DNA of 64,000 nucleotides from contig JNEN01001240.1 of assembly GCA_000697355.1 (NCBI GenBank), forward strand, positions 264,969 to 328,968, written 5' to 3'. This document shows positions 43,468 through 55,804 of this stretch, one piece after another. This DNA is from Syncephalastrum monosporum B8922. Its lineage: Eukaryota; Mucoromycota; Mucoromycetes; Mucorales; Syncephalastraceae. Numbering within the stretch: position 1 is the first letter of the stretch; the number at the start of each line of letters is the position of its first letter. Both the position numbers and the translations under genes were made by a program. The notes under the pieces were generated by a model. The model saw only the letters and a program-made list of their open reading frames with translations, was not told the DNA's origin and did no database searches.

Positions 43468-45164
43468 TTAGCACACAAACTCCAGATCCACATCGAGAGG
43501 ATGGGAAGAGCTCAGCTGGGGACGCTGAGCGTACTTTTCCCGCAAAATATCGCGCACGCTGTTGAGTAGCTCCTTGTACGATTGTCTTGGGTTCTCACGC
43601 AGCGTCGCTAATTATTATATACCATCAGTTATGAAAGTGTTAATCTCCTTACTTTGAACTCACAAGTCAGAGCATAGCTCATTGCACCAGTCGCCTTGCC
43701 AGCCTCTTGAGCGTCTGCAGAGGTCTGATCGTCCTTGCAGCCTGAAAACATGATCACATCCGCAGGCGAGCTCAGCTCTTCGCGGTTCGTGTCCTCCATC
43801 TTGCGCGTCTTGAACAGCTGTTGGCCAAGCTCCATGATGGATGACAAGGCCGCCTCACGATTACCCGAGGCAGCATAGGCCAAGCCAGCCTCCAGAAGAC
43901 CCTTACCGGCATCCTTGAACAGGTTTTGGTCTTTCACAGTGCCCTTCGTCGAATACGTATAAGGCAAATCCAGGACCGTGGCAGAGTGGCAGCTGTCAAA
44001 AAGCGCTGTCAAGCGGCAGCCCGCCGGAAGCGGCTTAACAAGGATCTCGTGCAGCTCCTACCCAGCGCACCTTAAGTCAGCACATTTGCGCTTATATCTT
44101 GCAGATTACGTACATCGTCAATGATCTGGCCAGAGGTACCCTCGTATTGGTCATGGTCTACTGGGTAGATCGTCTCATCGACGCCGTCTGCTTCGTCTCC
44201 GGAGGTGTCCTCCACCTATATACAAAGGCGCCTTTTCAGCATCCACTCTCTCGTCTGCTACCCTGATACCTACGAAGCCACCGTGTCCGCTGTAATGGAA
44301 AAAGAACCTGTTTGACATGTAAGCGTCGTGCACAAGCGGGATTTTGCTTGCTTACGAGTCATTTTCCTGCGCGTCATTGACGAGCCACTGCATGGCCGAG
44401 ATAATGTTGGCGCGTGTGGGAATGAACTGAGGCTCGGATTGGTCATCCGTCAAAATGACCATATCCTCCTGGATACCCTGTTAGATTATGTCCTCTTTGA
44501 TACCTCGCTGACGCACCTCCTTGAAACCGTATAGCTCCATAATGAAGCTTTTTATATTGTGCACGTCGTTGATACAGCCTAAAAGAGGATCAGTAAACGA
44601 AACACCTGAATGTGGGTCGTATTACCATTCAGCTCGTTAGGCGTGTTGAAATAGTTGATACCGATCAGCAGAGCGCGCTTCCGTCCACGACCTGTCAACG
44701 GTATCAACAGAATGATGCAAATTCAGTCGAACTCCGGGCCAAAATAAAAAAAAAAATTAAAGCTTACAGTCCGACAGTTTGTAGTCGACCTTTTGCTTCT
44801 GGGCACTGGGAGCAATCGAGAGGAAGAACTGGTCATTGTCCTCTTGCTCCATGAGCGGTTCGCCATAGCCTCGGTGGTAGCCAAATGGGCGTTGACCTTT
44901 GTCGCGGTTAAGTTTCTTTCCTTTAGATGCGTGTTTCCTATTTTCCTAGACTGTGTACTACCTTCCGAATTGTACGAAGACTGCTGATGTATATGGAGGA
45001 GAAAATGAGCCTTTTTCTCTCTTTTTCTTTGCCTTCTCAGAGGTTGGCAGTACCTGGTGGTAGCCTCCATAGCCACTTTGGGTGTCATGGTACGAGGGTG
45101 GCGCGTCGGGCTGAGGGGTAGCGGGAGGGTATCCGGATTGGTTATAGTAAAAGTCGTCTGACAT
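43468..45164 (-). CDS. MCA1: Type I metacaspase (Mca1-like)
   Basis: Nine exons (45164-45054, 44945-44768, 44691-44626, 44578-44517, 44477-44356, 44307-44274, 44215-44114, 44057-43664, 43607-43468) give 402 residues. A Tyr/Gly/Pro/Gln-rich prodomain precedes the caspase fold, which begins at [14 protein letters not shown]. The catalytic dyad is His 188 in HYSGHGG and Cys 248 in FDSCHS. The C-terminus ends with [12 protein letters not shown]. Metacaspases are calcium-dependent cysteine proteases cutting after Arg or Lys; in yeast Mca1 acts in protein quality control and stress death. The first intron (108 bases) is longer than its neighbours. It contains a stop-free Gln/Ser/Tyr-rich stretch that could be an alternative exon, so the prodomain is the least certain part. 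Confidence 0.93.
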
Positions 45165-46453
45165 GGTTATATTAGCAGCGAAAGAGAAGAAAGGAATAAA
45201 GAGAAAGAAGTCGAGACGCACATAACTTTTAAAGGTCGTCGCGTATGGGGCGCTGCAAACCGGCGTAATGCGTGTGTGCAACCAAGACGCGGAACCTAAA
45301 TCACGCTTATATTCCAAATGATTTGCTTCGGCCGCCAAACTGAAAACAAAGCGCCAGCTCATAGTTGCAGTCGCATAAATTATGGCTTTCGCATTGCGGC
45401 CTGATTTTGCGTGACTCTCCCACCATGAAGGTTTATTTCGAACCCTGCACGCAATCTCTTTAACTGAGGTTGTTGGATAGCACCTGAAGCGAGTGTCCAA
45501 GATCTTTCGTCCCAACATAGCAGAGGAGTTTCTCCAAAACCCATACTCCTGACCCAACTGCACAGAGCAAATGGAAGCCGATATGCAAAAGAAATATTCC
45601 TCTCCGTTTGGAAAAGTTATACGCAGAAAAGTCACAGAAGTCGTATGGTCAAGCCTTGTACGCAAAGGGAAACAATTTTGAGTGCAGGGTCAGGAACATA
45701 ATGCCGGTCTCAGCAGCACATTGCTGTGTACAATACAACGCGTAGCAGCAGGGGCAGATGTGGAGTATTCTCTAAGGCTATAAGGCAAGTGTTTTTCGAC
45801 ACTCGGAGTCTATCTATTCAAGTCCAGCTTGTTTGGACGTGAAAGGCAAGTCGTTGTCGTGCTTGTTATACATATCTACATACATTTATCTCACACGAGT
45901 TGAACAGAAACAGTATTATCAGGTCCCAGTACATACTTGTGATCAAATACAAGGCTTGCAGCTTTATCTTGATATCAAAGATGAGCTAGTAAATCTAATC
46001 CTTCCTACAGTTACCATTTTCGCTGTTTTGCCTCTCGTCTTAGCCCAAAATGACTAAACTTCGCCGCAAAATTTTGCATGACATTGCTTCTCGTATATAA
46101 GGCCGCAATGATAATGCGGGTCAGGTTGCGAATACCTCAATGATTTCAGATTCGATCGAATGCCAAGAGGTGTTGTTGTTGGTGGACCTCTTTGCGTCGC
46201 TCGGTTTCAGAAAGAAACCAGGTACGCCTGCAGGTCATGAGCAAGAAGAGAGAAACGCAGACATTCATTGTCCCACTTGACGTCTTTCTTCTTTGCATAT
46301 TATCCAGGTGGCTCTGTCGCGCGTTTATTTACAACGTATAACAGAGTTCTGATCGAAGGAATTAGAAACTGTGTAGGTTCGTTTTACATCACGATTAATA
46401 CGGAGAAAAAGTATATAGCCATCCACGCTGTGATAACAGGATTAAAGAGGTCA
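45165..46453. other. Intergenic region, metacaspase upstream side
   Basis: About 1.3 kb with no gene recognised. A CGTATATAAGG TATA-like site lies at about 46093-46103 on the + strand but no convincing frame follows. The left end should hold the metacaspase promoter. Confidence 0.5.
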
Positions 46454-49132
46454 CTAAGTAAGGTATGTAAATTGCTGGTCGCAGTGTGAGGGATGGTCCC
46501 ATACTGCACAGCACAAACACAAAAGAATTCCTGTATTAGTTATACATGTATGTTTTGTTCTCCCGAGCTTACCAGTCCAATCAAACCCATTCACAATTCC
46601 CAAATCAGAAAAGGGAGGGCCTGTGGTCGACAGCAAATGCTTCCATTTTGGCTTAGTCGGCGGCGGTAACATGCCTGTGACAAGCTGATGGACGCGCATG
46701 GGTGAAGTGGAGATGGAAGACTCGGACGATCTTCGGCTATCCACGCTGACGCTCTGTTCAGACGAAGGACACCAGGGATCATCTTCCGATTCGATCAAGC
46801 TGAGCAAACTGTAGATAAGCTGCTGCAGTTGCTTTCCCGTGGACAGTCCGCTTGTCATTGGCCACAGACATTCATCAGCACTGATACGAGCGTAATCGCG
46901 AGCGACAGTAGCCAGCTCTGGATTGCTGTTCTTGCTGTCGTAGATATGAATTAACATCGCTTGATAGATCGAATAACCTGAATAGGGATACAGTCAGTTA
47001 GATCGGCCGACTTATCATTCTCTCAATCTACTATTTCACCTGAAAAATAGAAACCGAAACGGGCATACGCCTGTTTGGGCACACGCCGCCCAAGATCCAC
47101 CATGCGACGTGCGATTCGCGTGCATCGACTCGACGCACCGCTGTATAGTTCTTCTTTCTCCAGATCTGTACCATGCTGGGTGTCATGCGCGGTGATAAAT
47201 GGTCGATGGAGCATGAGAGCCACAGCAAAATAGCATACAATCAGCGGCCCGCCTACAGCCAGCTTGTCCTGATTCGTCTCGTTCTCGTCGATCTGCAGAT
47301 GGCTCGGTAGTAAACGATGCCACTCGCCCAAGGCAGCTTGCAGATGCTGCACGATAGGCACCATCTTGGTGGGATCGGATAAGTGGGCACGCGCACGCGG
47401 TGAATAAACGCGACGCAGAATCTCACCGAGGATGCCCGACAGTTTAACATGCTGGACAAAGAGCTCCATATGCGAGTCGACCACATCCGGCAATGTCACA
47501 TCACAGTCTGCGTCAGCGATCGCGAGCGGCCGACCCATCAGCGCACAATACCACCGGTCCATCACGTAGATACTGAACCAGACTCGTTTGCGCATCTCGA
47601 TTTCACTTGGAGAGAGTGACGCCATACGGCAGCCACGGTGATAGCCCAATTCTTGTCCCTAATGAGATCTTGATCAGTGTGTGTTATATCAAACGATGTA
47701 TTAAGTTATACCATGCGCACAGCGATGCCACAGAGTATCCAGCATCGACTGCGTAGCTGCTTCATGCTCGGCAATGCGCATAGTAAAAGTAGAGCTTGGA
47801 GGTTGCTCATGCTGGGTTGCAAGTAGTCATTGTGGATGAGCGACACGGCCTTATCCAACAGATAGTCGGACACCGTCTCTCGATCTGTTTTGTGGGCTGT
47901 GAAGATGGGATCGGTGACCGGGAGTGTAGAAGAAGTGTATGTACACAAGGCATAGACAAGGAGCGGAGAGCATGCGGCGTTCTCGTCATGGTATCGGTAA
48001 CGGTCGAACGCGTCCAAAAATGTTTGCTCGTCCAAGAGAGGCAATGACGCGGGTGCGGTGTTGAAGTAGCTATCCGTACGCATAAGTAACCGATAATGCG
48101 CATGTAAAGCAGTATACAGACCTATGTACAAGATCGCTGAGGATAGGTTCGCTGAGTAAGGAGGTATTTTTCTGCTCTTGTTTCTGCGTTTGGTTGTGCG
48201 AAGCTGGTGGTATAGTTGTAGTGGTTGGATTGTCGTGCTCAAAAATACTTTTGAAGCCGCCCGCATACTGGTCCGTCTGGGTGGCAAGCCAGTGGTTAAC
48301 AAAAGAGAAATTGGATGTATCTGGTTTCAGATTTGGACCGTTGCGTCGCTGCTGTGATGGCTGTTTAGGTTGCTGATACTGTTGTCGATTAACCCCGCTG
48401 TCAGAAACGGGAGAGTTGGAGTCTTTGGCGTTATCGGGGGTATAGCGTTTGGTATGGGCCGAGCACTTCTTCTTTTGTAGACGACCAAGCAGGGCTTCCA
48501 TTTTTATCAAACGTTGTTCGAGTGTGTCGATATAGCTGCAAATTTGTGTATTCAGGTACCATCGATCAGTCTCTTGGTGATACTCCCAATTGGATGTGTC
48601 ACAAGCTATTACCCTTTTGGTGGTCCTCTTTTTTTGGCAGTCTATGTAGTTACAAACGTAAATGTATCAGATCACACATCTACAAAATAAGAGATACAAG
48701 TGTAATGAGCTGACCAGACTTACATCATTCTGAGTACATTCGCGACCACGGTGACGGCAGTTGAAACACGGTTGTTCGCTGTTGACGTTGCATCTAAAGT
48801 ACCTTTTTAGCAAAAGCAATTACAAGCCTATTGAAAGAAACTGTACTTGATCTTTTTGCGTCGACAAATGTCGCCTGGTGTTTATACGCATCAGTCGTCA
48901 AGTTCAATAGATATACAATTCACCTACAAGCTCGTGTGATCCGTAGACGCTGAGCATCTTTTCCGGCTTGACGACTTAAAGAGGTGCTAGTTGCGAGGAA
49001 CGGCTGCTGTTGTATGGGCTGAGGTGCGGGTCGTAATGGTACCGGTTGTTGTGCATAGAGTGTCGTTTCAGCGAATCTTTGTGTTGGATCTGTTTTTGCA
49101 GCATGGGTTTCATGGTGCTCCATTTTATGCAT
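46454..49132 (-). CDS. Zn(II)2Cys6 transcription factor with fungal-specific regulatory domain
   Basis: Nine exons (49132-48928, 48874-48847, 48793-48724, 48641-48613, 48535-48122, 48069-47712, 47658-47040, 46977-46573, 46503-46454) give 725 residues. The cluster has the pattern C-x2-C-x6-C-x7-C-x2-C-x6-C. It opens ACDICRRKKIKC, continues CFNCRHRGREC, and is followed by linker AKKRGPPKG and a short coiled coil, YIDTLEQRLIKMEALL. The middle homology region includes ASLSPSEIEMRKRVWFSIYVMDRWYCALMGRP in two pieces. It is a nuclear DNA-binding regulator, probably binding CGG half-sites as a dimer; targets are unknown. The zinc cluster is spread over four exons, two of them only 28 and 29 bases long. 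The start could also be the ATG at 49123. Confidence 0.9.
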
Positions 49133-51454
49133 AACGGTGAAGAAGAAATGCTGGTATAAAGAGGAAGAGAAAGCTCAGAACGCGCGATAGTTCTTCCTCT
49201 CTTTTTCGTAGAATCACCAGAGAAAAGAAATTCCGTCAGCAAGCCTATCGGATTTCGCCCTTAAAAGAGGCTGAACCTTCTGCCGAGCAACCAGCTTGCA
49301 TCTGCTGACAGTTTTGATTGGTTGACAATATAGAATGTAAGGAGGTAAGAAAAAAAGGCCTGCCGGCGTCACTCATTTCGATTTCGGCATAGCTTTTCCA
49401 ATGCATCGTTTGTATAAAGCGTACGCTCGGTTTTCATATTTGTCTGCTGCACGAGTGAGCAGGCTGAGCTTTTGAGCAATCCCATAAATGCCCAATTCAA
49501 TTTTCTTGTCATACTTCGGCGCCTGATTTTCCGACTCTTTTCAATGGTCAGAGAGCTGCCGCCCTGTACACCCTTAAACCGCGGTTCGTGTGCTTTTTCC
49601 TCTCTCTCTCCTTCCGTTTCTTCTACGACACTTTATATAGCTCGGCTGTTTGGTGGAATTTGACTATCTGTCTCTCCTTGTTAATCGCTGGAGACCTTAC
49701 AGCGAAATCCATTGAGCTTTTCAAATGTGGCGATATCACTGGTTGTCAATGAACTAATCGTCTCCTTCATTCTATCGAACTGGCTCCCGTGACCCGTGGG
49801 AGCTGATGTGTACCTGCAGAGTTGCCAAGCATGAATGTGTGTAAGTGATCTTTTAGCTGGAAGCCTTTTGCTAATATTTCAACTTAAAATAAACTATACT
49901 AGGAGGATCTCTCTTTCTCCCGGCAAACCTTTCTATAAGAACAATCGCATGTAGCAGTGCATCGCTCAATGACAACCTTGATTTCATCTTTTTCCAAGGA
50001 GTTTCTTTTCTTTTTTTTTTTGGGCCCTGCATCGCCTAGTTTATGCACACCATCCATCACATTAATGCCGAAGCGATCGGCATGATACGTTAGACATCGC
50101 AATAATAGCCTAGTAAAATGGAGCACATGTAAGCTTAACCAGCAGCGGTGCTGTCATGAAGTACTACTTTCTCACTTCTGCTGCAGCTTCATTATTGATT
50201 GTGCGCAGTAAGAGGGAGATTCAAAGGTCCCATGACGCACCCGAATGATATGTCGTCTACTCATCTTTAGCCGCGGCCGCAGGAAGTGCCGTCCGTATAT
50301 ACAAGCATTTGCTTTATCTGACGAAGTCGGCGTAGAAGGGGCAGGAGTGGTGAGCAGGATGCGCAACGGCGAGCTCGCGTACAGCGCGTCTGTCCAAAGT
50401 GTGGGCTAACGCCGCTTTACATTAACCTCTTGCTCATGCGCGATACAGATTATTCCAGAAAGAGAAGCTAATCGTTACCGTATTTCCTTGGGCGCTAATT
50501 CGAATATGCGAGAAGAAACACAACCTTGGGCGCCCCCCCCCCGGGGTTACAAAACGATGCTTTTTATTACAACGCATTTACTCATTGGTGAAAATGCTAC
50601 CGGTGGTGGCTGGTATGGGCCTCTGTGTTAGCATTTCATTAATGGAGTCCCTTTCGCACTTGTAATGTTTTTTTGATAGAGCGGTTTCAGGTTGGGTCTT
50701 TGTTTCATGGTAGAACCTGAGCGTAAGACATCAGACAGGTATTATTCCGTGGAATAGATGCGAATAGTTATTCAGTCGTTGGGGTACCAGATGAAAGGCT
50801 GAGTAAATACGTTGGAACGACTGTCCTAATAAAGAAGCCTATTGTCTGCATACGCAATTGCCGCATATATCTCACGCTCTTGTACCGAAAATAATAGTTA
50901 GACTGTACCTCGTAGGTTGTACGAAGACCTACAAACGAGTTAGAGGCTAGAGAAGCCGTTTTATGATGATGACCGATGCTTTACGGAAGGGACGGAATCG
51001 CAAGAGCATGGATGGAAATGGGAGGATAAACAAACAGTGTCTGCATAATTCCTTACAAATGATCCTGCTTATGTCAGGGAATGGATTTTGACTGACTTCG
51101 GCTTCCCTAAAAGCACTCGAAACACTGTGGAAAGCTGGACCAACCCCAAGGTGTCACGTTCATAATTGAAGGCCCTCCTCCGTACGAGATCACGCAATAA
51201 GGCCTTTTGTGATTGCGCTAGTCAAATGTGGAAATTCTGGAAAAAAGGGTTATCTGGTGTATTGTATTATTATCAAGTGTGCCAATTCGGGTCGATCAGA
51301 GTATACGCTACTGTAGGTACATAGGGCGATGCCTGTCTATGTCAAAAAGCTAGTGTGTAAAAGCTAAAAGTTTATACTGAGAAATGTTCATCTCCCGGCA
51401 ACCTGTCACTTTCATGAAGGGGAGAACACAAAAATGGTGCATGATGGCACAAGC

Positions 51455-51460
51455 CATGTG
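51455..51460 (+). promoter_or_regulatory. CATGTG box about 610 bases upstream of CHO2
   Basis: CATGTGAGCA partly matches the yeast inositol-choline element core (CATGTGAAAT), which Ino2/Ino4 bHLH dimers bind. A six-base word recurs by chance every few kilobases, so this is suggestive only. Confidence 0.3.
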
Positions 51461-51865
51461 AGCATATAATATAGAATGTAAGGATTGCATATGTCTGCTA
51501 GGGATATATGTTCTTTGTGAGCATCTGCAAATGCGTGTACCACAGAATCATGAAGCGTGTAGGGTGATGAGAGGAGGAAAGTTCAGCGGAGACCGTATCG
51601 TGGAAGCAAGAAGGAAAGCATCGGTGCAACGAATAGAGTCCCCCAACAAATTATGCTCACCAGAGAATCCAAGCGCTTAAAAAGACTCAAGTTTAACATA
51701 GAACGCTATCTCATAGGTGTTTTCCTTTGTCTTTGTCTTTGTCTTTGTTGCAGCTACATGTCTGAGTACATCAATATAAAGGACGAAGACACTCGACAAG
51801 GGCCCACTTGAGGTCACGCGTGGTATGAAGGGTAAGTGCCTATCTGTCACAAAAGTCAGGGTAAT

Positions 51866-51871
51866 CACATG
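51866..51871 (-). promoter_or_regulatory. CATGTG box (reverse strand) about 200 bases upstream of CHO2
   Basis: CACATG on the + strand reads CATGTG on the other. Its distance from the start codon suits an upstream activating site. Regulation by a bHLH factor and Opi1 is inferred from yeast. Confidence 0.35.
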
Positions 51872-52072
51872 TCAGTGTTACACAGAGCACAAAACGAGAT
51901 GGTCCCCCCGCCCACGGTCGCGGTGACCGACACACAATCCGCGAGTGTGGAAAGACGGAGTTCTGTCAAATCGACCCTCTCCGAGACCCCACTCCCCACT
52001 CATACGGGCCCAAGCACACCTTTTTCTAGCTCTCTCTCTTTCTCCTTTCCCAACCCACTGCACCCGTTCAAC

Positions 52073-55000
52073 ATGAGTGCCGACTCTGGACTTCGCCACC
52101 GTGGTGAGAAAACGAGACGCCTCTCGGAGCAGTCCTCCGGCTCAGAGGACGTGGCCATTGACAAGGCCGGCCGCTTCTCCTACGGCAAGACGCCTGATGG
52201 CAAGGGTAATTGACATTCCAACCTCGACTTCATAACGCGTTCGCTTCATACTCACGCTGCATCGTATCAGTCTTCCGTGTGCCTGCTACGCGTGACATGG
52301 TGACGGCGCTGCTGAACCCGAAGGAGGCCAAGAGCTTCTTTGATCTCTTGACCCTCGGCATCATGGGCGTCGAGATTGCGCTCTTCTTTGTCCTGCCTGT
52401 CTGGGCCAAGCAGCTCCTCTTCGTCTTCGTCTTTGCCTTCTGGCGGTTGGCTTACAATGCTGGTCTGGGTGTTCTGCTGAAATACCAGAGCGACGGCCGT
52501 GGTCTCGTCCGTCTCGCCAAAAAGTACGAAATCTTTGATGCAGAGAAGAACCCCAAGGTTTACCGCTGGGTGAAGCGCCAATTGAGCATGAAGATGGGTG
52601 ACGACTACGACTTTGATGTAAGCAACCCCATCCCAAATCGTAGGGTGTTCTCCATGCTAAACAGATATGCTGCAGTCGATGCCCATCGAATACAACACGT
52701 GGATGCTGTATCGCCAACTCGTAGATCTGATCCTGATGAACGATTTCACGTCCTACATGTGCTTTGCCTTGTCCTGGTTCAACACCTCGCCTCAGTCCTC
52801 CTTCTTCCTCGGTGACGTCATGCGTTGGTTTGGTGGTCTGTTCCTGATTATCTTTAACATTTGGGTCAAGCTCGACGCTCAGCGCGTTGTCAAGGATTTT
52901 GCTTGGTGTAAGTACCGAAGATTAGGGTGTGGAAATGAGACGTAGATGGGAGATCTCATTTATCTTTTCGGGTTTAGACTGGGGCGATTTCTTCTTCCTG
53001 ATCGAGCAGTCCCTCACCTTCGACGGTGTCTTCGAGATGGCCCCTCACCCGATGTACTCCGTCGGCTACGCTGGCTACTACGGTCTCTCGCTGATGAGCG
53101 CAAGCTACACCGTCCTTTTCGTGAGTATTGCCGCCCATGCCCTGCAGTTTGCATTCCTCGCTTTCGTCGAGACCCCTCGTAAGTATAAGTGTAACATCAG
53201 CCAAAAAGCAATTTCGGGAAACTCATGATCATGATCCAAAATGCAAGACATCGACAAGACCTACAACCCTCCTACGACGCCCAAGCGCCAGCCCACCAAG
53301 GCCCCTGTGTCCTCGGACGATGAGGATGCTAGCCGCATCAGCAACAAGCTCGACCAGAACGCGAGCCGTGACTTCTACTCCAACTACTTCCGCCGTGACC
53401 TTATTGTGTTCAAGAACTTTGACCTGTTCCGCTCCACTGACCTGGCCGGTGCCATCATTATGACCTACTCGCTTATCACGCCCTTGTTGCTGCGTGGACA
53501 GGCTGGTGTCATGTTTGCGATCTCCCAGGCCTTCTTCTGGCGCATCTTCCACTCCTACGGGCTCGGTGCGCTACTTCACGCGCAGTCCAAGAGCAAGTTC
53601 TTTACCCGTCACTTTGTTAAATGGGGTGGCGGCGTCGAGCAAGCGTTCCGCAACTGGAAGAGTATCTATAACCTCTCGCTTTGCATGACCTACATTACCT
53701 TTTCTGTCGCCTGCTGGAAAATGTACTCCTTGCCGAGCGAGTGGACCTATGGCCTGACTTTGCTTCGACATACCTTGGGTTGCGTAAGTTGAACTAGGGA
53801 CGGGAGAAGCATGACACATCCGTTTACACAAAATTTGAATAGGGTTTCATCGCTCTTCACATCTGGACATCTGTCTCGATCTTTGAGGTCTTGGGTGACT
53901 ATGGCTGGTGAGTACAGAGCCTGATTGGTTTGGTCCCCACTAAGGTTCTGTGTTTAGGTTCTACGGCGATTTCTTCCTGGATGATCATCCTGCTACGCTT
54001 CTGTACACTGGTATCTACCGCTATCTGAATAACCCCGAGAAGATCGTCGGTCATGGTGCTTTCTGGGGTATGACCTTGATGGCCAACAGCTGGACCATTT
54101 ACGGCCTGGCTCTTTTCTCGCAGATCTCCAATTTTATCTTTCTGAACTACGTTGAAGCGTAAGTCATTTGACTGAGACAAGTGACCACATGACTAACATG
54201 AAATGACAGGCCTCACATGCGCAAACTGTACGGCAACCAAATTCGCAAGGAAGCGGGTCTTACCAAGACGCTCAAATCAGCAGCGATCGCGATACCCAAC
54301 GCGCTTCCCGACAAGTTCCATCAGGAGGTCAACAAGCTGATGCGCGAAACCTCGGAGCTGCAGGCTGCTGTAAGCACCACTAAGAATGTGGAGCGTATTG
54401 TCAAGGAAATGGTGGAGAAGGTCGAAAAGACAGCGGAGGAGACGGCCGGCGCCGTCGGCGACATGGTCGAAGCCGCGCGTCCTCGGTTGCAAGAAGTGCT
54501 CAACGAGACCCGTGCCTTGCTCGAATCATCGCGTTCGCGTCTGATCCCGCTTGTGGCCAACAACATGGATGCCTACGACTTGTCGTTATACAGCGTCAAG
54601 ATCAACCATCAAGAGCCTTTTACGCTGGGTCAGCCCATCCAGGTGGACTGGAACGCGCCTGCGAACCACGGTGCGCGCGACTGGATTGGCGTGTACAAGG
54701 TCACAGCCAACAAGCATACACACATCACCAACATTAGCTCGCGCGGCCTTTGGCACTGGACGACCGTGACCGATGACGAAGCTGCGGCCGTCGCTGTGGC
54801 GGAGGCGTCCACCGGCGTGGCTACGACCGTGGAGAACCCCAAACTCGAAGGCACGCTCGTCTTCAAGGGCAATCAGCTTCCCTGGCAGGTGGGCACCTAC
54901 GAGTTCCGATACCATCATGACGGCAAGCATAACGTCATGGCCCGAAGTGCGGCGTTCGAGATCGTTGGTAAGCTTCTGATTTCCCATGCTTTGTACTGCA

Positions 55001-55532
55001 TGCCGCTTCCGTATTTCTCTTATCCCCTTCTTTATTTTTCTAACCTTGCCTCATTTTATGCAGCGCCTAAAGCCCCGTCTGTGCATGACAAGGACAGTGT
55101 GCAACGTTGTCTGCTGCGTCTGGTGCAGAATGCGTTGGGCAACGACGCGGAACGTATGCCGGTCACCCCGGTCGACGAGTACATTGGCATGGGCGAGACC
55201 GAAGGACGTCATATTGCGTACGCCATCAAGCTCATGTACGGTGTTGAATTTGCATGGGAGATTATCCTGGGCGACAAGACCGTTGCACGCCTAACACGAC
55301 GCGTAAGTCTCGCTATACTATACTATACTATTGTGTTAGAGTTTAATTGACATCCCTGTTTTTTATTTTTTGCCCCACCCTGTAGATCTATCACGCCTTG
55401 GAGGCGCTCGCACCGTTTGCTGCAGTTGAGTCAACACCCCCGAAAGTGAAAGCGTCTTCCTCCTTGTCCGCCTCAAGCACGCCCTCCTGTTCGCCTCCGC
55501 CGATCATGTCGCCCATCGGCAGCGACTTGTAA
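52073..55532 (+). CDS. CHO2: Phosphatidylethanolamine N-methyltransferase (Cho2 type)
   Basis: Ten exons (starting 52073, 52271, 52676, 52978, 53248, 53843, 53958, 54210, 55064, 55386) give 952 residues, a usual length for fungal Cho2. Recognisable blocks are [18 protein letters not shown] near the start, [40 protein letters not shown] and [20 protein letters not shown] in the first membrane domain. The repeated second domain has YGDFF and [19 protein letters not shown]. The C-terminal soluble part has [18 protein letters not shown] and ends Ser/Pro-rich. The enzyme makes the first methylation of phosphatidylethanolamine on the way to phosphatidylcholine, in the ER membrane, with S-adenosylmethionine. 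The frame is open upstream to 51836; 52073 is chosen because a T/C-rich leader precedes it, but an earlier start is possible. Confidence 0.93.
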
Positions 55533-55804
55533 TATCTCTCTAATTTTGTTCTTATTTTGCTTGTTTGTGTTCATACTGTGATATAAATCTTTGCTCCGTT
55601 TCAGGAAAGGGGTGACCTTGTATTAAATTATATATGTGAGTGTGAGTGTGAGTGTGATTGCGGGTGTAGTGTGCGTGAGTGTGTAAGTGTGGCGTGTATA
55701 GAGTGTATAAAGTGCAAGGTGCATATGCATGGCGAAGGTGTATACATAGAAGAAATGATGAAAAAAGTGAGACAAATATAGTATAAAGTGCGGGGTTCGG
55801 GTAA
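55533..55804. repeat. Convergent 3' region with a GTGAGT minisatellite
   Basis: GTGAGT repeated about four times at 55635-55657 is followed by degenerate GTGTG words to about 55690. The segment separates CHO2 from the methyltransferase gene and contains TATTAAATTATATATG, which may serve as a 3'-end signal. Confidence 0.7.

Larger units (their letters stand above)
49133..52072. other. Long intergenic stretch upstream of CHO2
   Basis: About 2.9 kb with no gene recognised; all frames are under 80 codons and lack domains. A C run of 10 followed by GGGG lies at 50533-50546. The right end has the CHO2 promoter with two CATGTG boxes and a T/C-rich leader. Confidence 0.5.
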
